From the NCBI RefSeq assembly GCF_002813775.1, contig NZ_CP020370.1, positions 2,505,501-2,569,500 on the forward strand: a stretch of DNA of 64,000 nucleotides, read 5' to 3'. Position numbers and translations under genes: made by a program. The notes below the pieces were generated by a model. That model worked only from the letters and a program-made list of their open reading frames with translations. It was not told the DNA's origin and made no database searches. The stretch's first letter is position 1. Each line of letters begins with the position of its first letter. Shown here in pieces: positions 55,101 to 63,118 of this stretch. The stretch is from Candidatus Thiodictyon syntrophicum. GTDB taxonomy: Bacteria; Pseudomonadota; Gammaproteobacteria; Chromatiales; Chromatiaceae.

Positions 55101-55936
55101 CTGAGTCGGCACCCGAGCCCGACCCGGCCGCGGTCGCGGTCGCGGCCCAGGCTGAGCAGGCTATCGACCCGGTGTTCCGCTTTCCCCGCGGGACCCGCGC
55201 CGGGCATTGCCTGCACGACCTCTTCGAGCACCTGGATTTTCGTGACGCCGTCGGCCCCGCCCTGGCGCAGGCGACGCAATCGGCGCTCGCCCGGCACGGC
55301 CTGGAGGCGCGCTGGGCCGAGACGCTGGCGGAGTTGGTCGACCGGGTCCTGGACACGCCGCTCGACCGGGACGGCCTGCGGCTGCGCGGCCTGGCCCCGG
55401 CGGATCGGCGCAACGAACTGGAGTTCCACTTTGCCATGGACGGGTTCGACCCCGGGGCCCTGGGCGCGGTGCTCGCCGCGCATGGCGTGCCGACCCTGGG
55501 CGCGGGCGGGCCGGCGGGGGCGGGCAGCGCGGCGCTGTCCGGCCTGATGAAGGGTTTCGTGGATCTCGTGATGCGGGTGGACGGCCGCTTCTACATCCTC
55601 GACTACAAGTCCAATCACCTGGGCGACAGCCTGGACGACTATGGCCCCGCGGGGCTGGCCCGCGCCATGCTCCAGCACGGGTATCATCTTCAATACCTGA
55701 TCTATACCGTGGCACTGCACCGCTATCTGCGCCGTCGTCTGCCCGGCTATGACTATGACCAGGCGATCGGCGGGGTGCGTTATCTCTTCCTGCGCGGGAT
55801 GCGGCCGGCGGCCGGACCCGACCGGGGGGTCTTTGCCGCCCGGCCGGGGCGGGCCTTGATCGCGGACCTGGATCGGCTTTTTGGCGCTGCCGGTCAATAC
55901 CAGACCGGCTTGGCGCCAGCGCGCAGCAATCGATAG
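52139..55936 (+). CDS. recB: exodeoxyribonuclease V subunit beta (RecB)
   Basis: This is the 1265-residue RecB helicase-nuclease. The start [10 protein letters not shown] precedes [13 protein letters not shown] (Walker A, residues 29-36). SF1A motifs follow: [73 protein letters not shown] and [19 protein letters not shown]. The C-terminal nuclease site is [20 protein letters not shown] (D1155, K1157). Length suits the family. recC lies 11.3 kb upstream and no recD follows; the next gene is on the other strand. A functional RecBCD would need recD elsewhere and expression of recB from a promoter in the accessory region. Confidence 0.96.
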   Translation: [1265 protein letters not shown]

Positions 55937-55953
55937 GACCGGTACGGTGACGA

Positions 55954-56392
55954 CTAGGCGAACAGTTGTCTTGGGCCTGGGGCAACTGCGCGCGCGCGGG
56001 GCATGGCGACTAGGTACAGGCCAAGGCAGAGCAGTGTCCAGAGCGGCGGCTCGGGGGCCTCGGCGACACCCCTGGCGCCCGCCAGTGCCCACAGGGCGGC
56101 GGACTCACCTCCCGCCACGGTCAGCGTAAAGCTACCCGATTCGATCCAGTTGACGGGGTGAACATCGTTCTCGGCGTCAGCGTAGAGCCCCTCGCCAATG
56201 CTGACCTGCCCGGCTTCGTCGCCGATGATCCAGTCAGACTGGGCCACCGCGGTGATCCCGTCACCGTCGAGCAGCGCAATGACGGCGGCATAGAGGTCAT
56301 AGGTGAAGCGCAGCTCGGCCGTTTCGGTTCCGGCGTTCTCGATGGAGATCACACCATCGGTCTCGATTCCAGACTCGGCGTAACCCTCGCGG
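55954..56392 (-). pseudogene. PEP-CTERM protein, 3' part (split by IS copy A)
   Basis: This is the C-terminal half of an exported protein. It contains a beta-rich region (TAELRFTYDLYAAVIALLDG, SIGEGLYADAENDVHPVNWI), then the sorting signal APEPPLWTLLCLGLYLVAMP with Arg residues. Reading through the 9-bp target duplication CCCTCGCGG joins it in frame to the N-terminal half at 58352-58683 (AGHREG + YAESGIETDG), giving a 253-residue protein. The fragment itself has no start of its own. It is convergent with recB. Confidence 0.85.
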
Positions 56393-58351
56393 TAGGATGT
56401 TCAATCTGACCCAAAAAGGCGCTGAAAAGCCCATGCAAGAAGCGTGTTGCCGGGAAGGCCCGGCTGTCGGTTCTGTGCTCGGGTGGGTACGATGACGGTG
56501 CGACACTAGCTCATGCCCAGCCCTTGACAAACGGCGAACGGTTGGCCAGCCTACTGGCGCGGTGATCTGACCGCCTTGCCGGAGCGCGCACGACGTGATG
56601 AACGCATTCAAGAGCCCAGTGAGCCGTCTGGCCAACCTGTTCCAGCGGTCACGTGATGCCTGGAAGGCGAAAGCGTTGGAGCGGCAGCAGCGCCTGCGGG
56701 CCGCGGAGGTCAAGATTCGGGATCTGGAGCACAGCCGCGCGCAGTGGAAGGCGCGTGCGCTAAAGGCGGAGCGTGGGCGAACGGGCGCCGAAGAGGCCGC
56801 GGCGCCGGCGGCTGACGAACCAGTGGATGAGCCACCACAGCTTGCGCTGTCCCCGCCGGTCGGCCATCACTATTCGGTCATGGTCATGCAGTTGACCATG
56901 CGGCTGTATCTGCACGCGGGGCTTGGCAGTCGCGGCGTGGCGCGGGTCTTGAATCTGTTCGGCGCGACATTCCCGGTGGCGGCGCCAGCCCACACCACGG
57001 TGCTGAACTGGATCTATCGCTGCGGTCTCGCGATCCTCAATCGCCAACCGGAATGGCGCACGGATTGGATCTACGTCGCTGATCATACCATCGCCTTGGG
57101 GGCATCCAAGTGCCTGGTAATCCTGGGTATTCCGGTGAATGCACTGGCTCGGAGCGGTTACAGTCCGGGTCACGGCGCCATGCAGGTGCTGGCCGTGGAG
57201 ATCACCACACACAGCACGGGGGCGTGGGTCGCGAACGTGCTCAGGCGCGTTGCGCAACGCACCGGTCCCCCGGTCCAGATCGTTGCCGACCACGGCAGCG
57301 ACCTGCGCAAGGGCATCGCCTTGTTTCAGGAGCACGCCACTGCCTGCGTCTATACTTATGATATTTCTCATCTGATCGCGACGCTGCTCAAGGCCGAGAT
57401 GGGCCGGGACGCGCGCTGGGAGTCCTTGCTGGCGCACTGTCGCAACGCCTGGTCAGCCTTGCAGCAGACCGATCTGGCCTTCTTGCTGCCGCCTCGGCAG
57501 CGCCTCAAGGCGCGTTTCATGAATCTGGATGTCCAGGTGCGGTGGGCACAACGGCTCCTCGCCTACCATGATCGCGGCGACTTCAGCGCGATCCGCGCGC
57601 AATACGTCCTGAAGTGGCCGGCATGGGAGCACCTGTGCGCGCGGTTCGGCGCCGCCCGGGCGCACCCATTGCGGGCCATCGTCGGCATTCGCTATCCCGA
57701 CCGGGCGGCTTTTTGCCAGGCACTGCAGACACACTCAGACCTCGAGAGTGATACGCTCGACGATGTGTTCTGGCAGCAAGCGGACGCTGGGTACAGCCGC
57801 TTCCTTGACGGCTTTGCCTGGCTACTGTCCTACCGGGATGACCTGGTGGATTACGCGCAAATGATGGCGCAATCCAAGCTGATTCAGTCGCACCTCAAAT
57901 CCAAGGGCCTCCAGCGGGGCTCCCAGGAATCACTCCAGGCCACGCTGCCACCGCAGTCAACGCTCACCCCACGCACGGCGGCCTTTACCCAACAGATGCT
58001 CGCGAAGGTGGCAGTGGAAGCCGCCAAGATCCCGACTGATAATGTCTGGCTGGCATCCTCCGATATCATCGAATCGGTCTTCGGGAAATACAAATGCTTC
58101 ACCGCCAGGGGGCCACTCAAGGAGATCGGCAAGCTGCTGCTTGCGATTCCTGCCTTCATCGCCGACCTGGCGACTCCGTTGATTCGGGAGGCGATGGAAT
58201 CGGTGCGTACGATTGATGTCGAGCACTGGGCGCAAGCGCATATCGGTGCGTCGATGCTGGCCCGGCGTCGGCATGCTCTCATTGATTCGTTATCAAACAC
58301 TAAAACTGTATGAAGATAATTTGTGAAATAGGTCCGATATTGAACACCCTA
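56393..58351 (+). mobile_element. insertion sequence, copy A (about 1.96 kb)
   Basis: The ends are inverted: TAGGATGTTCAATCTGACC on the left, and TAGGGTGTTCAATATCGGAC reading inward from the right. The element is flanked by a 9-bp direct duplication (CCCTCGCGG at 56384-56392 and 58352-58360). It carries one transposase gene and interrupts a PEP-CTERM gene. The same element, carrying another insertion, lies at 58970-62093 in the same orientation. Confidence 0.93.
56595..58313 (+). CDS. transposase of IS copy A (unassigned DDE family)
   Basis: This is a 572-residue protein. The N-terminal 60 residues are a basic coiled coil (KAKALERQQRLRAAEVKIRD). The central region has VGHHYSVMVMQLTMRLYLHA and an HTH-like TTVLNWIYRCGLAILN. 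Candidate catalytic residues are D163 (IYVADHTIALGAS), D232 (QIVADHGSDLRKG) and E493 (SDIIESVFGKYK). I cannot assign it to a named IS family; similar 'unclassified' transposases occur in cyanobacteria. GTG (56595) or the next codon, ATG, could be the start. The C-terminus here (SNTKTV) is the native one. Confidence 0.9.
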   Translation: MMNAFKSPVSRLANLFQRSRDAWKAKALERQQRLRAAEVKIRDLEHSRAQWKARALKAERGRTGAEEAAAPAADEPVDEPPQLALSPPVGHHYSVMVMQLTMRLYLHAGLGSRGVARVLNLFGATFPVAAPAHTTVLNWIYRCGLAILNRQPEWRTDWIYVADHTIALGASKCLVILGIPVNALARSGYSPGHGAMQVLAVEITTHSTGAWVANVLRRVAQRTGPPVQIVADHGSDLRKGIALFQEHATACVYTYDISHLIATLLKAEMGRDARWESLLAHCRNAWSALQQTDLAFLLPPRQRLKARFMNLDVQVRWAQRLLAYHDRGDFSAIRAQYVLKWPAWEHLCARFGAARAHPLRAIVGIRYPDRAAFCQALQTHSDLESDTLDDVFWQQADAGYSRFLDGFAWLLSYRDDLVDYAQMMAQSKLIQSHLKSKGLQRGSQESLQATLPPQSTLTPRTAAFTQQMLAKVAVEAAKIPTDNVWLASSDIIESVFGKYKCFTARGPLKEIGKLLLAIPAFIADLATPLIREAMESVRTIDVEHWAQAHIGASMLARRRHALIDSLSNTKTV

Positions 58352-58683
58352 CCCTCGCGGTGACCCGCCTGACCGAGGCTGCGGGCGTATTGGATCAACT
58401 GATCGTCGATTCCCATCGTCAACATCCGGGTCGGATGCAAGGTCGCTTCCGACTGGGCGGCCCCATTGTCCGTGGTGAACTGATATTGATCGGAGATGCT
58501 TGCTGAAGCCTTGACGGTGAGGCCGTCGGGGATCGACATGACCGCGTTCACCAAGGTCAGGGTCAGGGTCACGCGGGTGATCGCCTCGTAACCCGCCGTG
58601 GCGGCCTGAGCGGCCCCCGGGATGGCCGCGGCTGCCAGCACCCAGGACAAGGCCAGGGCGAGCAGTCTGTGCATTGAACTCAT
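58352..58683 (-). pseudogene. PEP-CTERM protein, 5' part (split by IS copy A)
   Basis: The frame starts MSSMHRLLALALSWVLAAAA with a clear signal peptide cleaved near AQA-ATAG (residue 27). The mature part has TRVTLTLTLVNAVMSIPDGL and IDDQLIQYARSLGQAGHREG. The frame then runs into the right end of the insertion sequence. Together with 55954-56392 it makes one PEP-CTERM protein of unknown role. It begins 23 bp after the stop of the peptidase gene on the same strand, so the two were probably an operon. Confidence 0.87.
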
Positions 58684-58706
58684 GGTAACCTCTGGGCAAT
58701 GGAGAT

Positions 58707-58969
58707 TCAGGGTTTGGTGCCGGCCATCCAGGCCGTCACGTCGTTGAGCAACTTCTCGGGCATGCCCGCGGAGACCGCGTGCCCGGCGTCCGGATAGGCC
58801 GGGAACCAGATCGTTTGCCTACGTGGGAAGATGGAGCGCAGCTTGGCGAAGGAAAACGTCTGGTATTGGATTCTAATCGTCGCGTCCCCCGTTCCGGCGC
58901 TGTCATATTGCACGTCTACACTCTTTACCAGCTCGGGATAGCTTCTCAAGGAAGGGGGGAGCGCCGGGG
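58707..58969 (-). pseudogene. serine-carboxypeptidase-like protein, 3' part (split by IS copy B)
   Basis: The segment encodes PPSLRSYPELVKSVDVQYDS, TFSFAKLRSIFPRRQTIWFP and YPDAGHAVSAGMPEKLLNDV. The His of DAGHAV is the expected catalytic histidine of S10-type alpha/beta hydrolases. Joining across the 9-bp duplication GCGCCGGGG restores VYTPA + LPPSLRS with the part at 62094-63118. The C-terminus is intact and ends 23 bp before the PEP-CTERM gene. Confidence 0.85.
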
Positions 58970-59172
58970 TAGGGTGTTCAATCTGACCTAAAAAGGCGCC
59001 GAAAAGTCGATGCAAGAAGCGTGTTGCCTGGAAGGCCCGGCGGTCGGTTCTGTGCTTGGGGGAGTACGATGACGCGTGCGCCACTTTCTCATGCCAAGCC
59101 GTTGACAAACGACGAACGCTTGATCAGTCTACTGGCGCGGTGATCTGACCGCCTTGCCGGAGCACGCACGAC

Positions 59173-60933
59173 GTGATGAATGCATTCAAGAGCCCAGCGA
59201 GCCGTCTGGCCAACCTGTTCCAGCGATCACGTGATGCCTGGAAGGCGAAAGCGTTGGAGCGGCAGCAGCGCCTGCGGGCCGCGGAGGTCAAGATTCGGGA
59301 TCTGGAGCACAGCCGCGCGCAGTGGAAGGCGCGTGCGCTAAAGGCGGAGCGTGCGCGAACGGGAGCCGAAGAGGCCGCGGCGCCGGCGGATGACGAACCA
59401 GCGGATGAGCCACCACACCTTGCGCTGTCCCCGCCGGTCGGCCATCACTATTCGGTCATGGTCATGCAGTTAACCATGCGGCTGTATCTGCACGCGGGGC
59501 TCGGCAGCCGCGGGGTGGCGCGGGTATTGAATCTGTTCGGCGCGTCACTCCCGGTGGCGGCGCCAGCCCACACCACCGTGCTCAACTGGGTCTATCGCTG
59601 CGGTCTCGCGATTCTCAATCGCCAACCGCAATGGCGCACGGATTGGATCTACGTCGCCGACCATACGATCGCCTTGGGGGCGTCCAAGTGCCTCGTCATC
59701 CTGGGTATTCCGGTGAGTGCACTGGCCCAGAGCGGTTACAGCCCGTGTCACGGCGCCATGCAGGTGCTGGCCGTGGAGATCACAACACACAGCACGGGAG
59801 CGTGGGTCGCACAAGTGCTCAGGCGCGTTGCGCAACGCACCGGTCCACCAGTCCAGATCGTTGCCGACCACGGCAGCGACCTGCACAAGGGCATCGCCTT
59901 GCTTCAGGAGCACGCCACTGCCTGCGTCTATACTTATGATATATCGCATCTTATTGCGACGCGGCTCAAGGCCGAGATGGGCCGAGATGCGCGCTGGGAG
60001 TCCTTGCTGGCGCACTGTCGCCGCGCGTGGTCGTCCTTGCAGCAGACCGATCTCGCCTTCTTGCTGCCGCCTCGGCAGCGCATCAAGGCGCGTTTTATGA
60101 ATCTGGATGTCCATGTGCGGTGGGCACAACGCGTCCTCGCCTACCATGATCGCGGCGACTTCAGCGCGATCCGCGCGCAATACGTCCTGAAGTGGCCGGC
60201 ATGGGAGCACCTGTGCGCGCGGTTCGGCGCCGCCCGGGCGCACCCATTGCGGGCCATCGTCGGCATTCGCTATCCCGACCGGGCGGCTTTTTGCCAGGCA
60301 CTGCAGACACACTCAGACCTCGAGAGTGATACGCTCGACGATGTGTTCTGGCAGCAAGCGGACGCCGGGTACAGTCGCTTCCTTGACGGCTTTGCCTGGC
60401 TACTGTCCTACCGGGATGACCTGGTGGATTACGCGCAAATGATGGCGCAATCCAAGCTGATTCAGTCGCATCTCAAATCCACGGGTCTTCAGCAGGGCTC
60501 CCAAGAATCACTCCAGGCCACGCTGCCACCGCCGTCAACGCTCACCCCACGGGCGGCGGCCTTTACCCAACAGATTCTCGCGAAGGTCGCATTGGAATCC
60601 GCCAAGATCCCGACTGATAGTGTCTGGCTGGCCTCCTCCGATATCATCGAATCGGTCTTCGGGAAATACAAATGCTTCACCACCAGGGGGCCGCTCAAGG
60701 AGATCGGTAAGCTGGTGCTTGCGATTCCTGCCTTCATCGCCGACCTGGCGACTCCGTTGATTCAGGAGGCGATGGAATCGGTGCGTACTATTGATGTCGA
60801 GCAGTGGGCGACAACGCACCTCGGTGCGTCGATGCTGGCCCGGCGTCGGCGTGCTCTCATTGATTTTGTGTCAAACACGAAAACTGGCATGGTTCAGTTT
60901 AATTCCTGTTTACAGACATTGAAATATATGTAA
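59173..60933 (+). CDS. transposase of IS copy B, C-terminus altered by nested insertion
   Basis: This 586-residue protein is nearly identical to the transposase of copy A, with the same coiled coil and the same candidate DDE residues (VADHTI, VADHGSDL, IESVFGKYK). Differences are scattered single residues. At the C-terminus the nested element begins inside the penultimate codons, so SNTKTV becomes SNTKT followed by GMVQFNSCLQTLKYM. The extension is small and probably harmless, so the protein may still be active. Confidence 0.9.
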   Translation: MMNAFKSPASRLANLFQRSRDAWKAKALERQQRLRAAEVKIRDLEHSRAQWKARALKAERARTGAEEAAAPADDEPADEPPHLALSPPVGHHYSVMVMQLTMRLYLHAGLGSRGVARVLNLFGASLPVAAPAHTTVLNWVYRCGLAILNRQPQWRTDWIYVADHTIALGASKCLVILGIPVSALAQSGYSPCHGAMQVLAVEITTHSTGAWVAQVLRRVAQRTGPPVQIVADHGSDLHKGIALLQEHATACVYTYDISHLIATRLKAEMGRDARWESLLAHCRRAWSSLQQTDLAFLLPPRQRIKARFMNLDVHVRWAQRVLAYHDRGDFSAIRAQYVLKWPAWEHLCARFGAARAHPLRAIVGIRYPDRAAFCQALQTHSDLESDTLDDVFWQQADAGYSRFLDGFAWLLSYRDDLVDYAQMMAQSKLIQSHLKSTGLQQGSQESLQATLPPPSTLTPRAAAFTQQILAKVALESAKIPTDSVWLASSDIIESVFGKYKCFTTRGPLKEIGKLVLAIPAFIADLATPLIQEAMESVRTIDVEQWATTHLGASMLARRRRALIDFVSNTKTGMVQFNSCLQTLKYM

Positions 60934-62041
60934 TATATCTAGTTCGGCGCGGGTTTCGTCACTTTTTGAATAAGTGAGAACTTCTTGAACGGACAATGGA
61001 CATGCCCTCATTGCAATTCACAGAATTGTCGCATCACAAGACGTATCAAACCGGTCATAACGGTACGCGTTTGCTGTGGCGATGTCAAAGTTGCAATAGG
61101 CTCTTTCCGAGACCAAAGCCACCCTTATCGAGGGCTCAGGAAACCGACCAGCTTCATCATTCAAGTGCTCAAAACGCGCACTGAGGGGATCGGCTTGAAC
61201 GCCGCCTGCCGGGCCTTCGCGATTGCGAAGAATACGTTGCTCCTATGGGAGCGTCGCCTGGCCGATTGCAAGGATGTGCTGGTCATATATGCCCTGACGC
61301 ACACCTTTATTGAGCAACTGATCGAAGGTGATGAGCTTTATACGAAAGTGAATAGGAATGTCCCCCCGGAGGATTGTGAAGGCTGGACGATCGTACTGAT
61401 GGAAAGGGCAAGTCGATTTATCTGGGCGCTTCAGTGCGGGAAAAAGGATCGCAGCCTATTTTCATATGCCATACAAATACTTAGAGATGTCATCCTGCGT
61501 ACTGGCGATGTCACTCTAGTCACCGACGGGGAACGTCGGTATGGCAATCTCCTGTTTGAAATTTGCCACGAAGTATTGCGAACCGGAAAACGCGGCCGCC
61601 CACCGAAAGTGCTTCGTCGCGGTGTGAAGGTGCGCCTTAAGAATAAAGGGAAAGGAACTGATAGAACGGGGCACTCGCGTCCCAAATACGAAACCCCTCA
61701 TCCGGAGCATCCAGAAACCGATCAAGATGTGACGCCAGCCGATATTCATGCTAATCATTTGGAAGCATCGAACGCTTCATTTCGGCGAAAGAATTCTGCT
61801 TATCGCCGCCGAACGAATACGTACGCGAAGAGCATTTCTGGTTTGCAAAGAACATTGGATATGTTGTGGATTGTCCATAACTTTATTCGCAGCCACTTCA
61901 CGACAAAACAGGTTCCTGCGGTGGCTCTGGGATTCTCCAGCAGGGACTCTCGTGGGATGAGGTCCTTAGAGTTCGACAGCCCAGGTTATAAAAATACTAC
62001 AAAAACATAAGGATAAGGAAGAACCAAACTGAACCAGTGCC
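60886..62041 (+). mobile_element. nested IS1-like element
   Basis: This 1,156-bp element has ends GGCATGGTTCAGTTT on the left and GGCACTGGTTCAGTTT read inward from the right. It is flanked by CGAAAACT (60878-60885 and 62042-62049), so the duplication is 8 bp, or 9 if the shared G is counted. It sits just before the end of the transposase gene of IS copy B. Its base composition is much lower in GC than its surroundings. Confidence 0.87.
60985..62010 (+). CDS. IS1-like transposase
   Basis: This is a 341-residue single-frame transposase. The N-terminus carries a zinc-ribbon-like CPHCNSQNC (from C7). The catalytic region has EGDELYTKVNRNVPPEDCEG, TLVTDGERRYGNLLFEICHE and the IS1-type C-terminal segment NHLEASNASFRRKNSAYRRR. 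These give the acidic residues expected of the IS1 fold. Classical IS1 makes InsAB by frameshifting, whereas here one frame covers all. The start is TTG. The gene appears intact. Confidence 0.82.
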   Translation: MNGQWTCPHCNSQNCRITRRIKPVITVRVCCGDVKVAIGSFRDQSHPYRGLRKPTSFIIQVLKTRTEGIGLNAACRAFAIAKNTLLLWERRLADCKDVLVIYALTHTFIEQLIEGDELYTKVNRNVPPEDCEGWTIVLMERASRFIWALQCGKKDRSLFSYAIQILRDVILRTGDVTLVTDGERRYGNLLFEICHEVLRTGKRGRPPKVLRRGVKVRLKNKGKGTDRTGHSRPKYETPHPEHPETDQDVTPADIHANHLEASNASFRRKNSAYRRRTNTYAKSISGLQRTLDMLWIVHNFIRSHFTTKQVPAVALGFSSRDSRGMRSLEFDSPGYKNTTKT

Positions 62042-62093
62042 CGAAAACTGCATGAATTTAATTTGCGATATAGGTGAGATATTGAACACCCTA

Positions 62094-63118
62094 GCGCCGG
62101 GGTGTAGACCATGACGTCGAGTCCGGCGTTGGTGATCATGGTCTTGACGAACGGCAGATTTTCCAGGAAGAGCGCGCCATAACGGTTGGACTGCGGGGTT
62201 ATGTCGTAGTTCATTGCCGTCGCCGAGTTGGTGTAAAAGGCGTTATAGACACCGAGCGGAGGGCAACTGATGAAGTTGAGAATCGGCGGCAGTCCCCATC
62301 CGAATTCCTCAAAGAAGAACCTGCCGAACGTCGGGTCGGGGGGGGTCGACGCTTCGTATTGTGCCCATGCGTCGCCGAGCACCTGCGGCATAACCTCCAT
62401 CCACGGGCGCTCCGTGCCCGGAAGCGCCCCGGGTTCCGCGTCCCCTTTTGGATAAGGCTCAGTCTTGACGTTGTAAGGGAACCAGGAATGCCCGTCGTAG
62501 TCGAACGCGTAGCGGTTGTTGATGTAGAAGCCATCGATCCGCGTCACGTCAAAATCGAGCAGTTCCGTCACCGGCTTGGTCAGAATCAGACGGCCCCAGG
62601 TCCACACCGTCACCGCGAGCTCGGAATAGGCACCGTCGGCTCCCTGGTTTATCAGTGTCCGCTTTGTATGGTAGGGTGAGATGTCCAGATTCAACATGAC
62701 GAACCTGATCGCGTTTTCGGCCTTATCGCACGGAGGGGCGTCACGTGCGGTGGAGCAGCGCTCGAAAATCGTGCCCTTGCGCGATGCGAGTTGATCGATC
62801 GGCGAGTTCGCTTCCTCGTACAGGTCCCCGGTGACTTGGGACTGGTTGGCCCCGGTCAATTGCGGCTGGATCAGGATTTGTCGCCCGAATTGCCTGGCGA
62901 TGACGCTCGGGGCATAGACCGAGCCCTTGGGCTTTTGGTGGCGCTGGTCCAGGAAGGCCTGGACCTCCTTGGACAGTTGCGGATCGACATAGATGTCGTC
63001 GCTGCCGTCGCCGTAGCGACGATAATTGAGCAGCAGGTTGAGCATGGTCGTGACGCGGGTGCCGCCATAGCTCTCGCCCACCAGCACGACCGGGTTATTG
63101 CGGATATCCGGGTGTGCG
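62094..63118 (-). pseudogene. serine-carboxypeptidase-like protein, 5' part (both ends lost to IS)
   Basis: This is the central part of an S10-like alpha/beta hydrolase: NNPVVLVGESYGGTRVTTML carries the nucleophile Ser in GESYGG. LFLENLPFVKTMITNAGLDV then MVYTPA carries the probable catalytic Asp. The downstream portion lies beyond IS copy B at 58707-58969. At about 63118 the frame (AHPDIRNNP) breaks into AT-rich IS701-like sequence, so the signal peptide and N-terminus are missing. An exported protease next to a PEP-CTERM protein suggests an extracellular unit, now inactivated. Confidence 0.82.

Larger units (their letters stand above)
58970..62093 (+). mobile_element. insertion sequence, copy B, carrying a nested element
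   Basis: The ends are TAGGGTGTTCAATCTGACC and its partner TAGGGTGTTCAATATCTCAC read inward. The 9-bp duplication is GCGCCGGGG (58961-58969, 62094-62102). Removing the nested element and its duplication leaves 1,960 bp, within one base of copy A. It interrupts the peptidase gene. Confidence 0.93.

Noticed and set aside
51932-56092. 1386-codon open frame antisense to recB
   Set aside because: It covers recB and has the same low-complexity composition; RecB motifs on the + strand are decisive.
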